From positions 1-64,000 of the forward strand of contig JANXAQ010000121.1 in assembly GCA_025062105.1 (NCBI GenBank): 64,000 nucleotides of DNA, given 5' to 3'. A model generated the notes under the pieces. That model saw only the letters and a program-made list of their open reading frames with translations, searched no databases and was not told the DNA's origin. The translations under genes and the position numbers were made by a program. This DNA is from Thermoguttaceae bacterium (lineage in GTDB: Bacteria > Planctomycetota > Planctomycetia > Pirellulales > Thermoguttaceae). Below, piece by piece: positions 1 to 9,241 of the stretch. How positions within the stretch are numbered: position 1 is the first letter of the stretch; every line of letters starts with the position of its first letter.

Positions 1-139
1 ATGAGTCTCTGGAAGGAGTTTAGGTGTGTATATCTGGAAGTGGGTAGGTTCTGTGCAAAGTTGGCTTTCTGGGGGGTTAGGCTTATTTTGCCTATATTGT
101 CTATCTTGCCCAATTCCCCCACAGAATTTCAGCCGCACC
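1..139 (-). mobile_element. Family F element, truncated by window edge
   Basis: This is the reverse complement of the left part of the F copies at 9469 and 56102. It ends in the terminal sequence read on the minus strand as GGTGCGGCTGAAATTCTGTG. The internal text about GCAAAGTTGGCTTTCTGG is nearly identical to the 9469 copy. The other end and its flank lie outside the window, so no target duplication can be tested. Confidence 0.7.
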
Positions 140-248
140 CCGGCTTTAGGTAGGCTAATTTTTGGCAGTCAGTGTAGGGTAATTGAGGAAGTTAGTAGAT
201 TCTAGCACCAGCTAACTGCCCTTATCGGGGCAGCTCCCCTACAAGAGA

Positions 249-275
249 AAAAACCCCCTGCTTTCGGGGGGTAAA
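249..275 (-). terminator. Possible intrinsic terminator hairpin (minus strand)
   Basis: Read on the minus strand, ACCCCC and GGGGGT arms flank a short loop and are followed by a run of six T residues. No gene close upstream on the minus strand would use it, so it may be a stray structure or part of an unrecognised repeat. Confidence 0.3.
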
Positions 276-312
276 ATCCCCTCGAAAGAATCAAGGAATT
301 AAGTCTGTGTTC

Positions 313-425
313 GGCTCTGTTGAAAGGTTGTCCGCATAGTCTGGGGGGGTTTTCCCCATACTGGTCGGTTTTGTTTCAGTTTTGGTAGGTTTAGGGCTCC
401 GACCGGAAAGGGTTTCAACAGAGCC
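313..425 (-). mobile_element. Family G element (113 bp)
   Basis: The 13-bp ends GGCTCTGTTGAAA and TTTCAACAGAGCC are perfect inverted repeats. Read on the minus strand, the interior matches the sequences at 9242 and 18671 (a shared block around TTTCCGGTCGGAG and AAACC-ACCAAAAC). No clear target duplication is seen. It is non-coding. Confidence 0.6.
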
Positions 426-516
426 AGCTTCTAATCAAAATAAGGTTTTTCCCCTTTTATGGGCGCTTAAAGGGCCCCCTTCCGTTCGGGAGTTTTTTGG
501 TCAAGGCTCTAACTGA

Positions 517-663
517 CTCGACTTTTGCCAATTTTGGCCCTACGGCGAAATGGGAAAGTTCTAACTCCTTGAAACTATTGGAGTTAGGGAATTATGTGGA
601 CAATGGGTGGTTCGTCGTAACTCTTGGGAACAAAACACGTTCAGAAAAATGGCAAAAGTCGAG
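517..663 (+). mobile_element. Family A element with 8-bp target duplication
   Basis: The terminal inverted repeats are CTCGACTTTTGCCA and GGCAAAAGTCGAG. The element is flanked on both sides by CTAACTGA (509-516 and 664-671), an exact 8-bp duplication. Inside is the hairpin TAACTCC-11 nt-GGAGTTA typical of the family. It is non-coding. Confidence 0.8.
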
Positions 664-999
664 CTAACTGAAGGTACACTTTCAATCCTTTTGCAAGGGG
701 GATTTAGGCTGGAAAGTAATAAAACCCATTGAAAAAGTGGTATCCCTGTTAGCATGTGGGATGTGGTAAATGATGAGCCGGGGCCAAATGGGCTGAGGGG
801 TAAATGAGCCGCTCAACCGGGCTTTTTGCTACGGCGGCCGGCTTGCACTTCGGAACAACCGGGCTGGACACCGGGGGGCAACCCCGGGCTTCTTCCGTCG
901 GCTGAAATCGTAACTTTTACCTGTGATTAAAGTAAAAGTTCCGGAGATCTCGGATAGCCTTGCTCAGCTCGGTTTGGATTATCAGCAAGAACTTTTTAG

Positions 1000-1147
1000 C
1001 TCGACTTTTGCCATTTTCCCTAACTCCTTTTGTTCCCCGTGGTTACAAAGAGACTTCCTTTTGTTGACCCAATTTCCTAAGTCCAATAGTTACAAGGACT
1101 TAGAGTTTTCCCCTTCCGGGAGAAGGCCTAAAATGGCAAAAGTCGAG
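1000..1147 (-). mobile_element. Family A element, minus orientation
   Basis: It starts CTCGACTTTTGCCATTTT and ends AAAATGGCAAAAGTCGAG, with direct repeats TTTAG at 995-999 and 1148-1152. The internal hairpin reads TAAGTCC/GGACTTA, a compensatory change relative to the TAACTCC/GGAGTTA version in other copies. Confidence 0.8.
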
Positions 1148-1175
1148 TTTAGGCCACCGTTGTCTATTTCTCTTA

Positions 1176-1357
1176 GGAATCTCTGCAAAATCCTGAACAT
1201 ATAGTGAACTTTATGAACTTTTAATCATTCAGTTGTCCTATACGGGCAGCTACTATCTATTGGGGGCTATCAATCCTGGCCCCCCCATATGTTGTGTCAT
1301 AGGGAGCACAAGACAAAATGCTATAAAAACATCCCCTTTGAATTATGCAGAGATTCC
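1176..1357 (+). mobile_element. Family B element with 4-bp target duplication
   Basis: It begins GGAATCTCTGCAAAATCCTG and ends AATTATGCAGAGATTCC. Flanking CTTA is found at 1172-1175 and 1358-1361. The interior has the family hallmarks CTACTATCTATTGGG and ATATGTTGTGT. It is non-coding. Confidence 0.75.
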
Positions 1358-1861
1358 CTTACTCTCTCTGTCTCCCTGCCACCCAGGCAAACTGTCCAGG
1401 GTTTTTATTCCCCCAGTAGGGCCAAGAAGATTTTGAAGCTTCAAGAAGATTCTAACCTAAAGGCAATTAACTAGTTATGTCATTTTAAATGCACTTGTGT
1501 TTTTGGAAAAAGTTCGGTAGAGTCGGCGGGAGGCGGGGGAGGATCTAACTCCCCTTAAAGATGTATTGAAATAAATCTTTAGGGGGGTTATATGGGAAAT
1601 CCCCTTCTGGTGGGGGACTCAGAAGCCCGACTCCCGGAAATCGGAAACGACCTGCAAAAACAGAGCCGGCAGGAAGGCACGGTAAAGTAGCACAGTCTCT
1701 AACCTCTAACAGCGGCACCACCTTGCTTGGAATCGGCTGCCTGGTTGGGGGAAGGTGCTCAGGGAGCCACAAAAAAGGGACTTTGAGGAAGGTTTTCTCT
1801 TGCAAGGGCAATTGGGGCTTTTAAAATGGAAAGTAGAGGCCCGGTAGGTAAGGAGGCCGGT

Positions 1862-2224
1862 ATGAAAAAAGTTATGTTGGGCCTAGTAGGAATAGGGTGT
1901 GTGGTGTGGATGGGGGCTGGGTTGGGCGCTACTCCCAAAGAAGCCAACCCACCGAGGGTAGCCCTTGGCACGGAGGCTATGGGGGCGGGTGGCCAGTCGC
2001 CCCTGCTGGCCTTTGCCACGACTGTGGCCGACAAGTACCAGCAGGTAACCCTCATCGACCCAAAACAGCGGGCCATGAGCGTCTATCACATTGATTTGGC
2101 CGATGGGAAGATCCACCTGCGAAGTGTACGTAATTTCCACTGGGATTTGCAACTGATTCATTTGAACGGCCAGCCGCCTCTTCCTAGAGAAATTCAGGCC
2201 ATTTTAGAACAACCATCGCCTTAA
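1862..2224 (+). CDS. Small secreted conserved hypothetical protein
   Basis: A 120-residue protein. An upstream in-frame ATG at 1826 exists, but the start at 1862 has an AAGGAGG ribosome-binding site 5 nt upstream and makes the N-terminus a clean signal peptide (MKK followed by a hydrophobic run to about residue 22). The mature part contains YHIDLADGKIHLRSVRN and WDLQL, a pattern I associate with small planctomycete proteins of unknown role. It lies 19 bp upstream of the HTH membrane protein gene and is probably co-transcribed with it. The function is unknown; export is inferred from the signal peptide. Confidence 0.7.
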   Translation: MKKVMLGLVGIGCVVWMGAGLGATPKEANPPRVALGTEAMGAGGQSPLLAFATTVADKYQQVTLIDPKQRAMSVYHIDLADGKIHLRSVRNFHWDLQLIHLNGQPPLPREIQAILEQPSP

Positions 2225-2243
2225 CCGTTCGGAGACAGGTCCC

Positions 2244-3380
2244 ATGACCCAATTCTACACGACGCAAGAGGCAGCCCGGATCTTGGGGTTGACGCCTGCC
2301 GAAGTCAATAAACTGCGGGAAGAAAACAAACTGCATGGCTACCGCGACGGCATGGACTGGAAATTTAAAGCTGAAGATGTCCATCGCCTCAAGGCGGAAG
2401 GATTGTCAAGAGAGCCATCTGAAGAAGGTGCGGAACCGGATGTACTACTGAGCGAACTGGAATTGGGTGGCGCAGGTTCGAGCAAGTCGGGTACGGTCAT
2501 CAGTGGGGAGGCTGCCGGTCTGTCCCCGGCCGAAAGCGATCTTCGCTTAGCGGAACCCAAACAACCTCCTGCTACGAAATTCGAAGCCAAAGAAGAACTG
2601 GATTTGGCTTTGGAAGAAGATCTTCCGTTGGCCGAAAGTGATATTGCTCCGAAAAAATCCGCTGCTCCTACTTCGGCTCAGAAAAGCCCTCCGGAGAGTT
2701 CCGATATCGGCTTGGCACCCGTAACCGAAGAAGAGGAGGTGGTCATTGGCGGCAGCAGTGGTTCGGGCAGCGATGTGACGATGGGCGCTGACAGCGGGAT
2801 TTCCCTGGTGGATCCCAGCGACAGCGGTTTGTCGTTGGAGGAGCCGCTGGATTTGGCCCCCCCAGGAGAAGAAACCCTTGAACTGGGGGAAGATGATATG
2901 ATCACCCTAGCGGAGGAAGAAGCGGATCTGGAGTCGCCCACCCAGCTGCGGAGCGAGGAGTTTGATTTGACCGGTCTGGAGGAGCCGGGCGAAGAAGAAG
3001 CAGAAAGTGGTTCCCAAGTCATTGCGTTGGAGGAGGTAGAAGAGGCCGCACCGGTGGCGGGCGTAGCAGCAGGCCGGGCGCCGATGTTAGAAGAAGAATT
3101 GGTCGGTCCGCCAGCCATTAGCCCGATCGTCACTCCACTTGGCGCTCCGCCGGTGGCAGCGCCGGCCGAAATGGCTGCAGCAGGCGCATTAGCTGCCCCC
3201 GCTTTGCCCGAAGCTCCTTACACCATCTGGAATGTACTGAGTCTGGCCCTGTGCGTGCTGATCTTAGCAGTTACCGGCATGATGATGTTCGATATGATCC
3301 GAAATATCTGGAGTTGGGACTCCCAGACTGTGCTGAGCAGCCCCATCATGGACGGCATCCTGAGCCTGTTTGAAAAATGA
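2244..3380 (+). CDS. MerR/excisionase-type HTH protein with acidic linker and C-terminal membrane segment
   Basis: A 378-residue protein. Residues 1-50 (FYTTQEAARILGLTPAEVNK) form a helix-turn-helix of the excisionase/MerR type that normally binds DNA. Residues about 55-320 are strongly acidic and low in complexity (Glu, Asp, Ser, Pro, Ala), including a Gly-Ser run near 168. A single hydrophobic segment near residues 328-350 is followed by about 26 residues. The architecture suggests a DNA-binding head tethered to the membrane through a flexible acidic stalk. Its target is unknown. It sits 19 bp after the small secreted protein gene. Domain calls are by eye; the regulatory role is inference. 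Confidence 0.75.
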   Translation: MTQFYTTQEAARILGLTPAEVNKLREENKLHGYRDGMDWKFKAEDVHRLKAEGLSREPSEEGAEPDVLLSELELGGAGSSKSGTVISGEAAGLSPAESDLRLAEPKQPPATKFEAKEELDLALEEDLPLAESDIAPKKSAAPTSAQKSPPESSDIGLAPVTEEEEVVIGGSSGSGSDVTMGADSGISLVDPSDSGLSLEEPLDLAPPGEETLELGEDDMITLAEEEADLESPTQLRSEEFDLTGLEEPGEEEAESGSQVIALEEVEEAAPVAGVAAGRAPMLEEELVGPPAISPIVTPLGAPPVAAPAEMAAAGALAAPALPEAPYTIWNVLSLALCVLILAVTGMMMFDMIRNIWSWDSQTVLSSPIMDGILSLFEK

Positions 3381-3569
3381 AAATGCAAAGGAGGCTAATA
3401 AAGAGTTCTTCTTTTGACTCCTCTCACCAGCAAGGTGGAAAGCTTTTCTGAAGTCGATTGGGCAGGTACCGGTGCGCAGAGGCTCGCAGAGCAGAAGGAT
3501 CGCAAAGACAAGGAAGTCTTCACCTTCCATAAAAAACCTCCTTGAGGCGGATTCGAAAGGACTCGAATC

Positions 3570-4373
3570 ATGTTTTCCAAAAGCCGCCCGAGTAGGATGC
3601 TTGGGGTGTGTATGGTTCTGGGTGTTTGCGGCTGCATGGTTCCGAAGGGGCAGTTGAATACCTGTCAGACGCAGAACCGAGCCCTGACGGAAAAAAATGC
3701 AGCACTGCAATCTGAGGTTGAAAATCTCCGGGCCCATCGAGACCAACTGGTTCGCAAGCTTCAACAGGTTGAGGAAGAAGCGGCATTAGTGCGGCAGGAA
3801 AACGAACTGATCCGTCGCCGCCTTGAACTGAAAGAGCAAGCCTCTGCGAGGAGCGATTCGGCCTATGGGGCTAGCCAGACGGGGGTCTCAGCGGAGAGCC
3901 GGCTTCGCTTAGAACAATTGTCCAAGCGTTTTCCTTCTTTGGGGTTAAATCCTGTCAGCAGCCAGTGTCTGCTCCTTTCCGAGCGAATTTTTCAGCCTGG
4001 GCAGAGCCAACTGAAACCAGAAGCGGAAAGTACCTTAGCCAACCTGATTCAACTGCTGCAATCTACGGAAGGAAAAGACCTTCGAGTATGGATCGTGGTG
4101 GAGTCGGCGGAACAGAGGACGGAGCAAAGTGGGCGGGCTGGGGTGAACAGCCTCGGCCCGCTGGCTTCCCAGCAAGCCTTAGCACTGAAAGAAAAACTTT
4201 GCCAAATGGGCCTGCCAACCGATCGGATTGGGTTAGCTGCAGTGCCTAGGTCAAACCTTCCGGAAAACGCTTCCACTCAGCCTCCTACCGGCTCCTCCCA
4301 ACTGAAGGTTTTTCTTCTCCCACCGGAAATCCCGATTATCGGCTGGCTCGGCCAGCAGATCCAAAGATTGTAA
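3570..4373 (+). CDS. OmpA/MotB-like lipoprotein with coiled coil
   Basis: A 267-residue protein. The N-terminus has a short basic stretch, a hydrophobic run and a lipobox-like LGVCGC near residues 17-22, so it is probably a lipoprotein. Residues about 30-95 (TEKNAALQSEVENLRAHRD) form a heptad-rich coiled coil. Residues about 130-260 resemble a diverged OmpA_C/MotB peptidoglycan-binding domain: ERIFQPGQSQLKPEAESTL matches the F-x-G-S-A-x-L-x-P region and QALALKEKLCQMGLPTDRI matches the RA-x-V-x-x-L-x-x-x-G helix. The usual GHTD signature is replaced by VVESAE, so peptidoglycan binding is uncertain. It lies upstream of the NAD kinase gene. Confidence 0.7.
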   Translation: MFSKSRPSRMLGVCMVLGVCGCMVPKGQLNTCQTQNRALTEKNAALQSEVENLRAHRDQLVRKLQQVEEEAALVRQENELIRRRLELKEQASARSDSAYGASQTGVSAESRLRLEQLSKRFPSLGLNPVSSQCLLLSERIFQPGQSQLKPEAESTLANLIQLLQSTEGKDLRVWIVVESAEQRTEQSGRAGVNSLGPLASQQALALKEKLCQMGLPTDRIGLAAVPRSNLPENASTQPPTGSSQLKVFLLPPEIPIIGWLGQQIQRL

Positions 4374-4451
4374 AAACAGACCGAAGGAAACATCGTGGAG
4401 GCAGCGTAGTGCTTTGGCAGAGAAGGCTGGTAGGCTGAGGCAGGTCGAACC

Positions 4452-5282
4452 ATGCGGGTAGTGTTATTAGGATTTGGCGGTAAAGCAGGCGTCTTGGAGG
4501 GAGCCAATCGGCTCCGTCCGATCATCCGGCAGTATGCCGACATTGTTGCCGAGGATTTCACCGGTACCCGCAGCTTAGCTGACCTCCAAGCCGACTTGGC
4601 CATTGTGCTAGGCGGGGATGGCTCGATTCTTCGAGCAGCTCGGCAAATGGGATATCAGCAATTGCCCGTTATAGCCGTCAATCTAGGGCGATTAGGATTT
4701 CTAGCGGACTTAACGCCGGAAGAACTCCCGAAACTGCTCCAACAGGCAGTTAGTGGCCAAGTGCAGATCCTAGAACATCTTATGTTTGAATGCCGAGTCT
4801 TTCGAGGCAGCCAGCAGGTAAGCTGTGTGTTAGGGCTCAATGAAACAGCGGTCCTGGCAGGGCCGCCGTTTGCTATGTTGGAAATCGAACTGTACATCGA
4901 CGGCGAACTGGTAACTACGTATAGTTGTGATGGGCTGATCGTAAGTACTCCGGTCGGCAGCACAGCTCATAGTTTATCGGCCGGCGGCCCCATTCTACGC
5001 AAAGAATTACAGGCGTTTGTCATTTCGCCTATTAGCCCTCATACGTTGACGAATCGGCCGGTAGTGGATTCCGCAGATCGCATCTATGAGATGGTGGTTC
5101 CCCATCCGCAGGCCGGTACTGCCGTGGTGGTCGATGGCCAAGTGGTCGATTCTCTCCAGGCAGGGGATCGGATCCGAGTAGAGCGGGCGCCTGTGCATTT
5201 CCGCCTTGTCCAGGCTCCGGGACATAGTTATTATCGAACCTTGCGAGAAAAACTGGGTTGGGGAGGCCGATGGCGCTTGTGA
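4452..5282 (+). CDS. nadK: NAD kinase
   Basis: A 276-residue protein that phosphorylates NAD to NADP using ATP or polyphosphate, in the cytoplasm. The hallmark GGDGS motif is at residues 54-58 (the Asp is catalytic), followed by VNLGRLGFLADL, a conserved NE motif (LGLNETAV) and the nucleotide-binding segment DGLIVSTPVGSTAHSLSAGG. The C-terminal beta domain has VVVDGQVV. The length is normal for the family. The ATG at 4452 has no strong ribosome-binding site, but the N-terminal MRVVLLGFGG matches the usual beginning of the Rossmann-like domain. It is followed 102 bp later by a secreted-protein gene on the same strand. Confidence 0.95.
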   Translation: MRVVLLGFGGKAGVLEGANRLRPIIRQYADIVAEDFTGTRSLADLQADLAIVLGGDGSILRAARQMGYQQLPVIAVNLGRLGFLADLTPEELPKLLQQAVSGQVQILEHLMFECRVFRGSQQVSCVLGLNETAVLAGPPFAMLEIELYIDGELVTTYSCDGLIVSTPVGSTAHSLSAGGPILRKELQAFVISPISPHTLTNRPVVDSADRIYEMVVPHPQAGTAVVVDGQVVDSLQAGDRIRVERAPVHFRLVQAPGHSYYRTLREKLGWGGRWRL

Positions 5283-5384
5283 AAAAACACGGGTTCCGGC
5301 AGCATAAAATCTTTATGCCTGTTTCTAAACAATTCTCCTTCTTCGGAAAGAGTTTTTCAGACCCTAGCAAGAAAGGATCGAACG

Positions 5385-6530
5385 ATGCAGTCGGTTGCGC
5401 CAAGGAGGGCAATGCAAATAGGGTTGGTCGGACTATGTGCGATTGCTGTTTGTCTGGGGAGGCCGTTTGCTGGGTGGCCCCAGCAACAGTCCAACCAATC
5501 ACCAAGCTCTGTGCAACCAGAGGCCGCCAGCCAAAACCCCCGCCCCGGCCAAATGGAGGCCAACCAGGAATCCGATTCTAGCCAGACGCCGGAAGCCCCA
5601 TCCGTAGAAGCCCCATCGGTTAGCCCGGCGGCGAAGGTTTCGCAGACGCCGGCCAGCCCCTCTGAGAGTCCGAAGGCGGATTCTTCAGAGCGCTCGAACC
5701 GTCCAAGCAGGGAACAAATGCACTCTTCACCCCAGTCTCCCAGCGCACGGTATTTACTCCGGTACAAGTTCCAACCGGGAGAAATAATCCGGTGGGAGGT
5801 TACTCATCAGGCCCTGATCCGGACCACCGTTTCCGGCGTCAGCCAAACGGCCGAGTCGGTCAGTCGATCGGTGAAACGTTGGAAAGTGCTTCAGGTGCAG
5901 CCGGACGGCACGGCGGTGTTCGAGCATATGGTAGAGAATGTGCAGATGTGGCAGAAGTTGACCGGCCGGCAAGAGGTGCGCTACGACAGTCAAACCGACA
6001 AGGAGCCGCCGCCCGGGTTTCAGACGATTGCCAAGTCGATCGGAGTACCGCTGGCCAAGATCACCCTTAGTCCGGAGGGTAAAGTAGTTCATCGGCAACG
6101 GTACATCAGCCAGCCCCAGGACCAACCCGATTCCCCTATTACCATGCCGTTACCTGCGGAGCCGATGGCAGTAGGGCAAAGCTGGTCAGAAGTTTTTGAA
6201 CTAGAGGTTCCCTTAGAGACCGGAGCGGTCAGGAAGGTGAGGACGAAACAGATATTTATACTTAAAGATGTTCAGAATAACGTGGCTACGATCGAAGCCG
6301 CTACCCAAATTCTCACTCCTAATCTGCCCCCAGAGGTGGAAGCCAAGATCATCCAGCAGGCCTCAGCAGGTTTCATTCGCTTCGATCTTGAGCAGGGCCG
6401 GGTGGTCGAGCAACAGATCGAAGTCGATAAACGCGTCATTGGCTTCCGTGGGGAAGCCAGCAGCCTGCACTGCTTGAGCCGATTTCAGGAAAAATTACTC
6501 TCCTCCGAACAAACTGCCCGCCGCCCTTAA
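5385..6530 (+). CDS. Secreted protein, DUF6263-like
   Basis: A 381-residue protein. Residues 1-30 form a signal peptide (basic start, then IGLVGLCAIAVCLG). Residues 30-120 are Pro/Ser/Gln-rich and probably disordered. The globular part starts near residue 123 with YLLRYKFQPGEIIRWEVTHQ, resembling DUF6263, a family of secreted bacterial proteins of unknown function. It then has conserved-looking PEGKVVHRQRY and PLPAEPMAVGQSWSE blocks. No catalytic residues are recognised. It is the last gene of the plus-strand group beginning at 1862. Confidence 0.65.
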   Translation: MQSVAPRRAMQIGLVGLCAIAVCLGRPFAGWPQQQSNQSPSSVQPEAASQNPRPGQMEANQESDSSQTPEAPSVEAPSVSPAAKVSQTPASPSESPKADSSERSNRPSREQMHSSPQSPSARYLLRYKFQPGEIIRWEVTHQALIRTTVSGVSQTAESVSRSVKRWKVLQVQPDGTAVFEHMVENVQMWQKLTGRQEVRYDSQTDKEPPPGFQTIAKSIGVPLAKITLSPEGKVVHRQRYISQPQDQPDSPITMPLPAEPMAVGQSWSEVFELEVPLETGAVRKVRTKQIFILKDVQNNVATIEAATQILTPNLPPEVEAKIIQQASAGFIRFDLEQGRVVEQQIEVDKRVIGFRGEASSLHCLSRFQEKLLSSEQTARRP

Positions 6531-6615
6531 ACATGCTCCTAAAAACTCCTTCTGAGCTAGGCAGCCCGACTCAGCACTGACGCCTTTGCTTAGGCTGAAT
6601 TCCTCAGCCACTAAA

Positions 6616-7050
6616 GGAACCTCTACATAATTCCTTGCTGTTATACACAAGTTAGAGTTCAGATGCTCGGACATCACTTTAGGGAAAGCAGGAAAGTTCG
6701 TTGAACAACACAGAATGGATCAAATAGAACAAATAGGCAAAATATTTTCAAAAACCAAACACTTCCTGATCTTCTAAATGATTTTTCCTAAATTGTGCAA
6801 TTTATCCAAAGTAACTATTGGCTTTTTTTCGGAAGGTTTGTTATCCCCCTAGTTGGGGAAGTCATTTGCTGCTGCTGTGAGGGTAAATCCATCCCAAAGA
6901 TGTGTATAACAGCGAGACATAATTCAGGAGGGATATTTCAGTACCCATTTAGCTCCCCCTGCCTCTCCCCTAAAAACCTGGACCAATGAAAACAAGACCA
7001 TGCTTTGGTAACAGAGAGCCGATAAGCTCAGGGCGCTCCTGAGAGCAGTC
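6616..7050 (-). repeat. Family B element split by a family C insertion
   Basis: 6616-6624 gives a B end (GGAACCTCT). The B text resumes after 6916 with ACATAATTCAGGAGGGATAT, as in the other minus-oriented B copies. The distal B end is eroded, so its limit near 7050 is approximate. Confidence 0.5.
6634..6916 (+). mobile_element. Family C element with 9-bp target duplication
   Basis: The ends are CTTGCTGTTATACACA and TGTGTATAACAGCGAG. The 9-bp ACATAATTC flanks it on both sides (6625-6633 and 6917-6925). The element is 283 bp and non-coding. The terminal TTATACACAAGT is also found in the outer end of Tn5/IS50. Confidence 0.85.
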
Positions 7051-7083
7051 TGTTTGTTTATATAGGGCGAAAGGGGTATCGGC

Positions 7084-9201
7084 TTATTGCAACGAGCGGT
7101 GATAATTAAAGTAGAAAAGCTTCCGGGAGGTCCGGGGGTTTGAATGGAGCCATTCGGCCACTGGATCCGGCGAAGCCACCAGATCCACGACCAGGTTCTT
7201 GACCCGGATCCGTTGATTTCGGAGGCCACGCCACTCGAACGGCGTTTCTGGTCGGAAGACCCACAGGTCCCTTTCTCTGCGGGCGATCATGCGCAAGCAG
7301 CGGCGGTCTTCAAACAGCTGGTTTTGATATTCCGAAGGGAGTTCTACCCGGCTAATAGCTAGCGGCGGCCGACCGAAGACATAAAGCGAAAGCCCCACCG
7401 GCGCAGCGGCGCAGAGGTCTTCCAATTGCCGACGATCCGCTTCCAAAGATGCAGTAACAGTCCGGGCACCCAGTTTGCGGAGCATGGCGGCGGCCAGAGG
7501 ATTGAGCACCCCGAGTCCGGGCCCCGCTTCAAAGGCGATCCCAGCATGACGGGCAATCCACCAGGTGCCCCAGCTATTGACCTCCACCGCCAATCGTGCC
7601 TTTTTGCACCGGGAAACCAGTTCCCGAATCCACGGCAGATCCCCTTCAAAACAGACAGCTGGGAGTGCTACCACCGGGCGATTGGATCGGCACGCCTGGG
7701 CAATCCAATTGACATCCTCCGGTTCGACTCCTTCTACAATGAGATGGACTGGCGTTCGTAACCGGAGGAAGCTTTCCAGGTGGTTTTTGTGGAGCCGGAC
7801 GCAGTTGGGCGGGTCGCCCAGGGGCCTTATATTGACACTGGCCGGTTCAAGCTCCGCTTCGCTAATCAGGGACTGAGGCGGGAGGCTGAGTGGTACCGGT
7901 CGGACAGCCGCCCGACGCCATCGGCTCAATTCGGTACTGATCCGATCAACAATCGCATTGGCTGTGCGACGAACTAGCAAAAAGTCCGGATCATCGGTTG
8001 TTGCCGATTCCACCAATACCCCCTGAATCCAACTGCCCTCTAACTCGGCACACAAACTGCCAGCCGAAACCGCCTTGTGCGCCCGATGAATCACACTTTT
8101 CGGATATTGCCAACAAAGCTCTTGTTGGTCGATCCACAGGTGGCAGGAAATGGCCGGACCAGCCGAAGAAAGCAGAAACCGAAATCTCCCCGAACCAGCA
8201 GTGCCGGGGCTTTGGCCTTCGGGGGCTACTTCCAAGGTTGGCTGGTTAGTGGGAAGTTCTAGTTCACCAGTCTGGTCGGAGTCCTCAGGCGGTGGGGAAA
8301 AGCTTTGGGGTTGTCGACCGCGGTTGGAGCCAGTAAGATTTGTACGTTGGCCGGCCAGATATCCATCGGTTAACTGTCGACCTGTGTAGTCGGTCAGACG
8401 TTGGGCTTCCGATTTAAGCGGTTCTATAGCTTGGCCTTGTAGGGCTTGCCGATAGATACGAACCGCTTGTTCGACCCAACCCGGAGATTTTAAGCGACCT
8501 TCGATCTTTAGGCCGGAGACACCTGCTTGTTGGAGCCGATCCAACCAGTCCAACGTGCATAAGTCGTGCATTGAGAAGGGGTTGCCGGCGGGTTGCTGTT
8601 CAACAGTCCATGGAGCCCGACAAGGACTGGCACATAGCCCCCGGTTGCCACTGCGTCCACCCACCCAACTGGACATAAGACACCGCCCCGATACCGAAAA
8701 ACATAGGGCCCCTTGTGCGAAGACCTCGGTTTGGATGCCAGGCACTCGGCTAGCGGCGGCAATTTCCTCCAGAGTCATTTCCCGGGCCAATACCACCCGC
8801 TGGGCTCCTAGGTACTGGGCAGCGGCCACATCCGCACTGTTGGCCATGCAGGTTTGAGTGCTGAAATGGAACTCTAGGGTTGGGAAGGCGGGCCGAACGG
8901 CCAACAAAGCAGGGTCCCGAACCAACACCGCATCAAAGCCTGCCTGGGCAGCTGTTCGGAGCATGTGCAAGGCCAGTCCTAATTCTCGTGTGGCTAGATC
9001 AATATTCAGCGTCAGATAGGCTCGCCGGCCGTGCTGATGGAGGAGTTGGACTGCCTGGGAGGCCTCTGGTTCGGTGAAATTTTTTGCCCGACGGCGGGCG
9101 TTCAGATGACCGAAACCAAAATACACAGCATCCGCCCCCGCCCGCACCGCCGCCTCCAAACAGGCCCAATCCCCTGCAGGTGCAAGCAGTTCCATCGCCA
9201 T
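7084..9201 (-). CDS. U32-family peptidase / RlhA-type protein
   Basis: A 705-residue protein of the U32 (collagenase-like) family. Well-studied members include E. coli RlhA and TrhP, which hydroxylate 23S rRNA or tRNA, so a modification role is as likely as proteolysis. It opens MELLAPAGDW, followed by GADAVYFG and NARRRAKNF. The U32 signature EVFAQGALCFSVSGRCLMS is followed by a conserved Cys pair (RGLCASPCR) that in this family may help bind an iron-sulfur cluster. The C-terminal 350 residues match the longer U32 proteins that carry DUF3656. An upstream TTG at 9219 is possible, but ATG 9201 or 9195 fits the family start better. The HG of the usual signature is QG here. Confidence 0.88.
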   Translation of the reverse strand: MAMELLAPAGDWACLEAAVRAGADAVYFGFGHLNARRRAKNFTEPEASQAVQLLHQHGRRAYLTLNIDLATRELGLALHMLRTAAQAGFDAVLVRDPALLAVRPAFPTLEFHFSTQTCMANSADVAAAQYLGAQRVVLAREMTLEEIAAASRVPGIQTEVFAQGALCFSVSGRCLMSSWVGGRSGNRGLCASPCRAPWTVEQQPAGNPFSMHDLCTLDWLDRLQQAGVSGLKIEGRLKSPGWVEQAVRIYRQALQGQAIEPLKSEAQRLTDYTGRQLTDGYLAGQRTNLTGSNRGRQPQSFSPPPEDSDQTGELELPTNQPTLEVAPEGQSPGTAGSGRFRFLLSSAGPAISCHLWIDQQELCWQYPKSVIHRAHKAVSAGSLCAELEGSWIQGVLVESATTDDPDFLLVRRTANAIVDRISTELSRWRRAAVRPVPLSLPPQSLISEAELEPASVNIRPLGDPPNCVRLHKNHLESFLRLRTPVHLIVEGVEPEDVNWIAQACRSNRPVVALPAVCFEGDLPWIRELVSRCKKARLAVEVNSWGTWWIARHAGIAFEAGPGLGVLNPLAAAMLRKLGARTVTASLEADRRQLEDLCAAAPVGLSLYVFGRPPLAISRVELPSEYQNQLFEDRRCLRMIARRERDLWVFRPETPFEWRGLRNQRIRVKNLVVDLVASPDPVAEWLHSNPRTSRKLFYFNYHRSLQ

Positions 9202-9241
9202 CAGAAGATTCCTAGCCAAGAAAGGGTTTATTAAACCAATA

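Larger units (their letters stand above)
140..1861. other. Gene-free region with G, A, A and B elements
   Basis: About 1.7 kb with no convincing coding sequence; the short open frames cross repeat ends. It holds a G element (313-425), A elements (517-663 and 1000-1147) and a B element (1176-1357). The remainder, including 760-920 and 1480-1800, shows no recognisable feature. Confidence 0.6.

Noticed and set aside
923-1204. Open frame of 93 codons on the plus strand
   Set aside because: It starts at GTG, runs through an A element and enters a B element; no protein family pattern is visible.
2678-3133. 151-codon minus-strand frame opposite the HTH membrane protein gene
   Set aside because: It is antisense to the low-complexity acidic coding region, and its Ser-rich composition is what that region gives in reverse.
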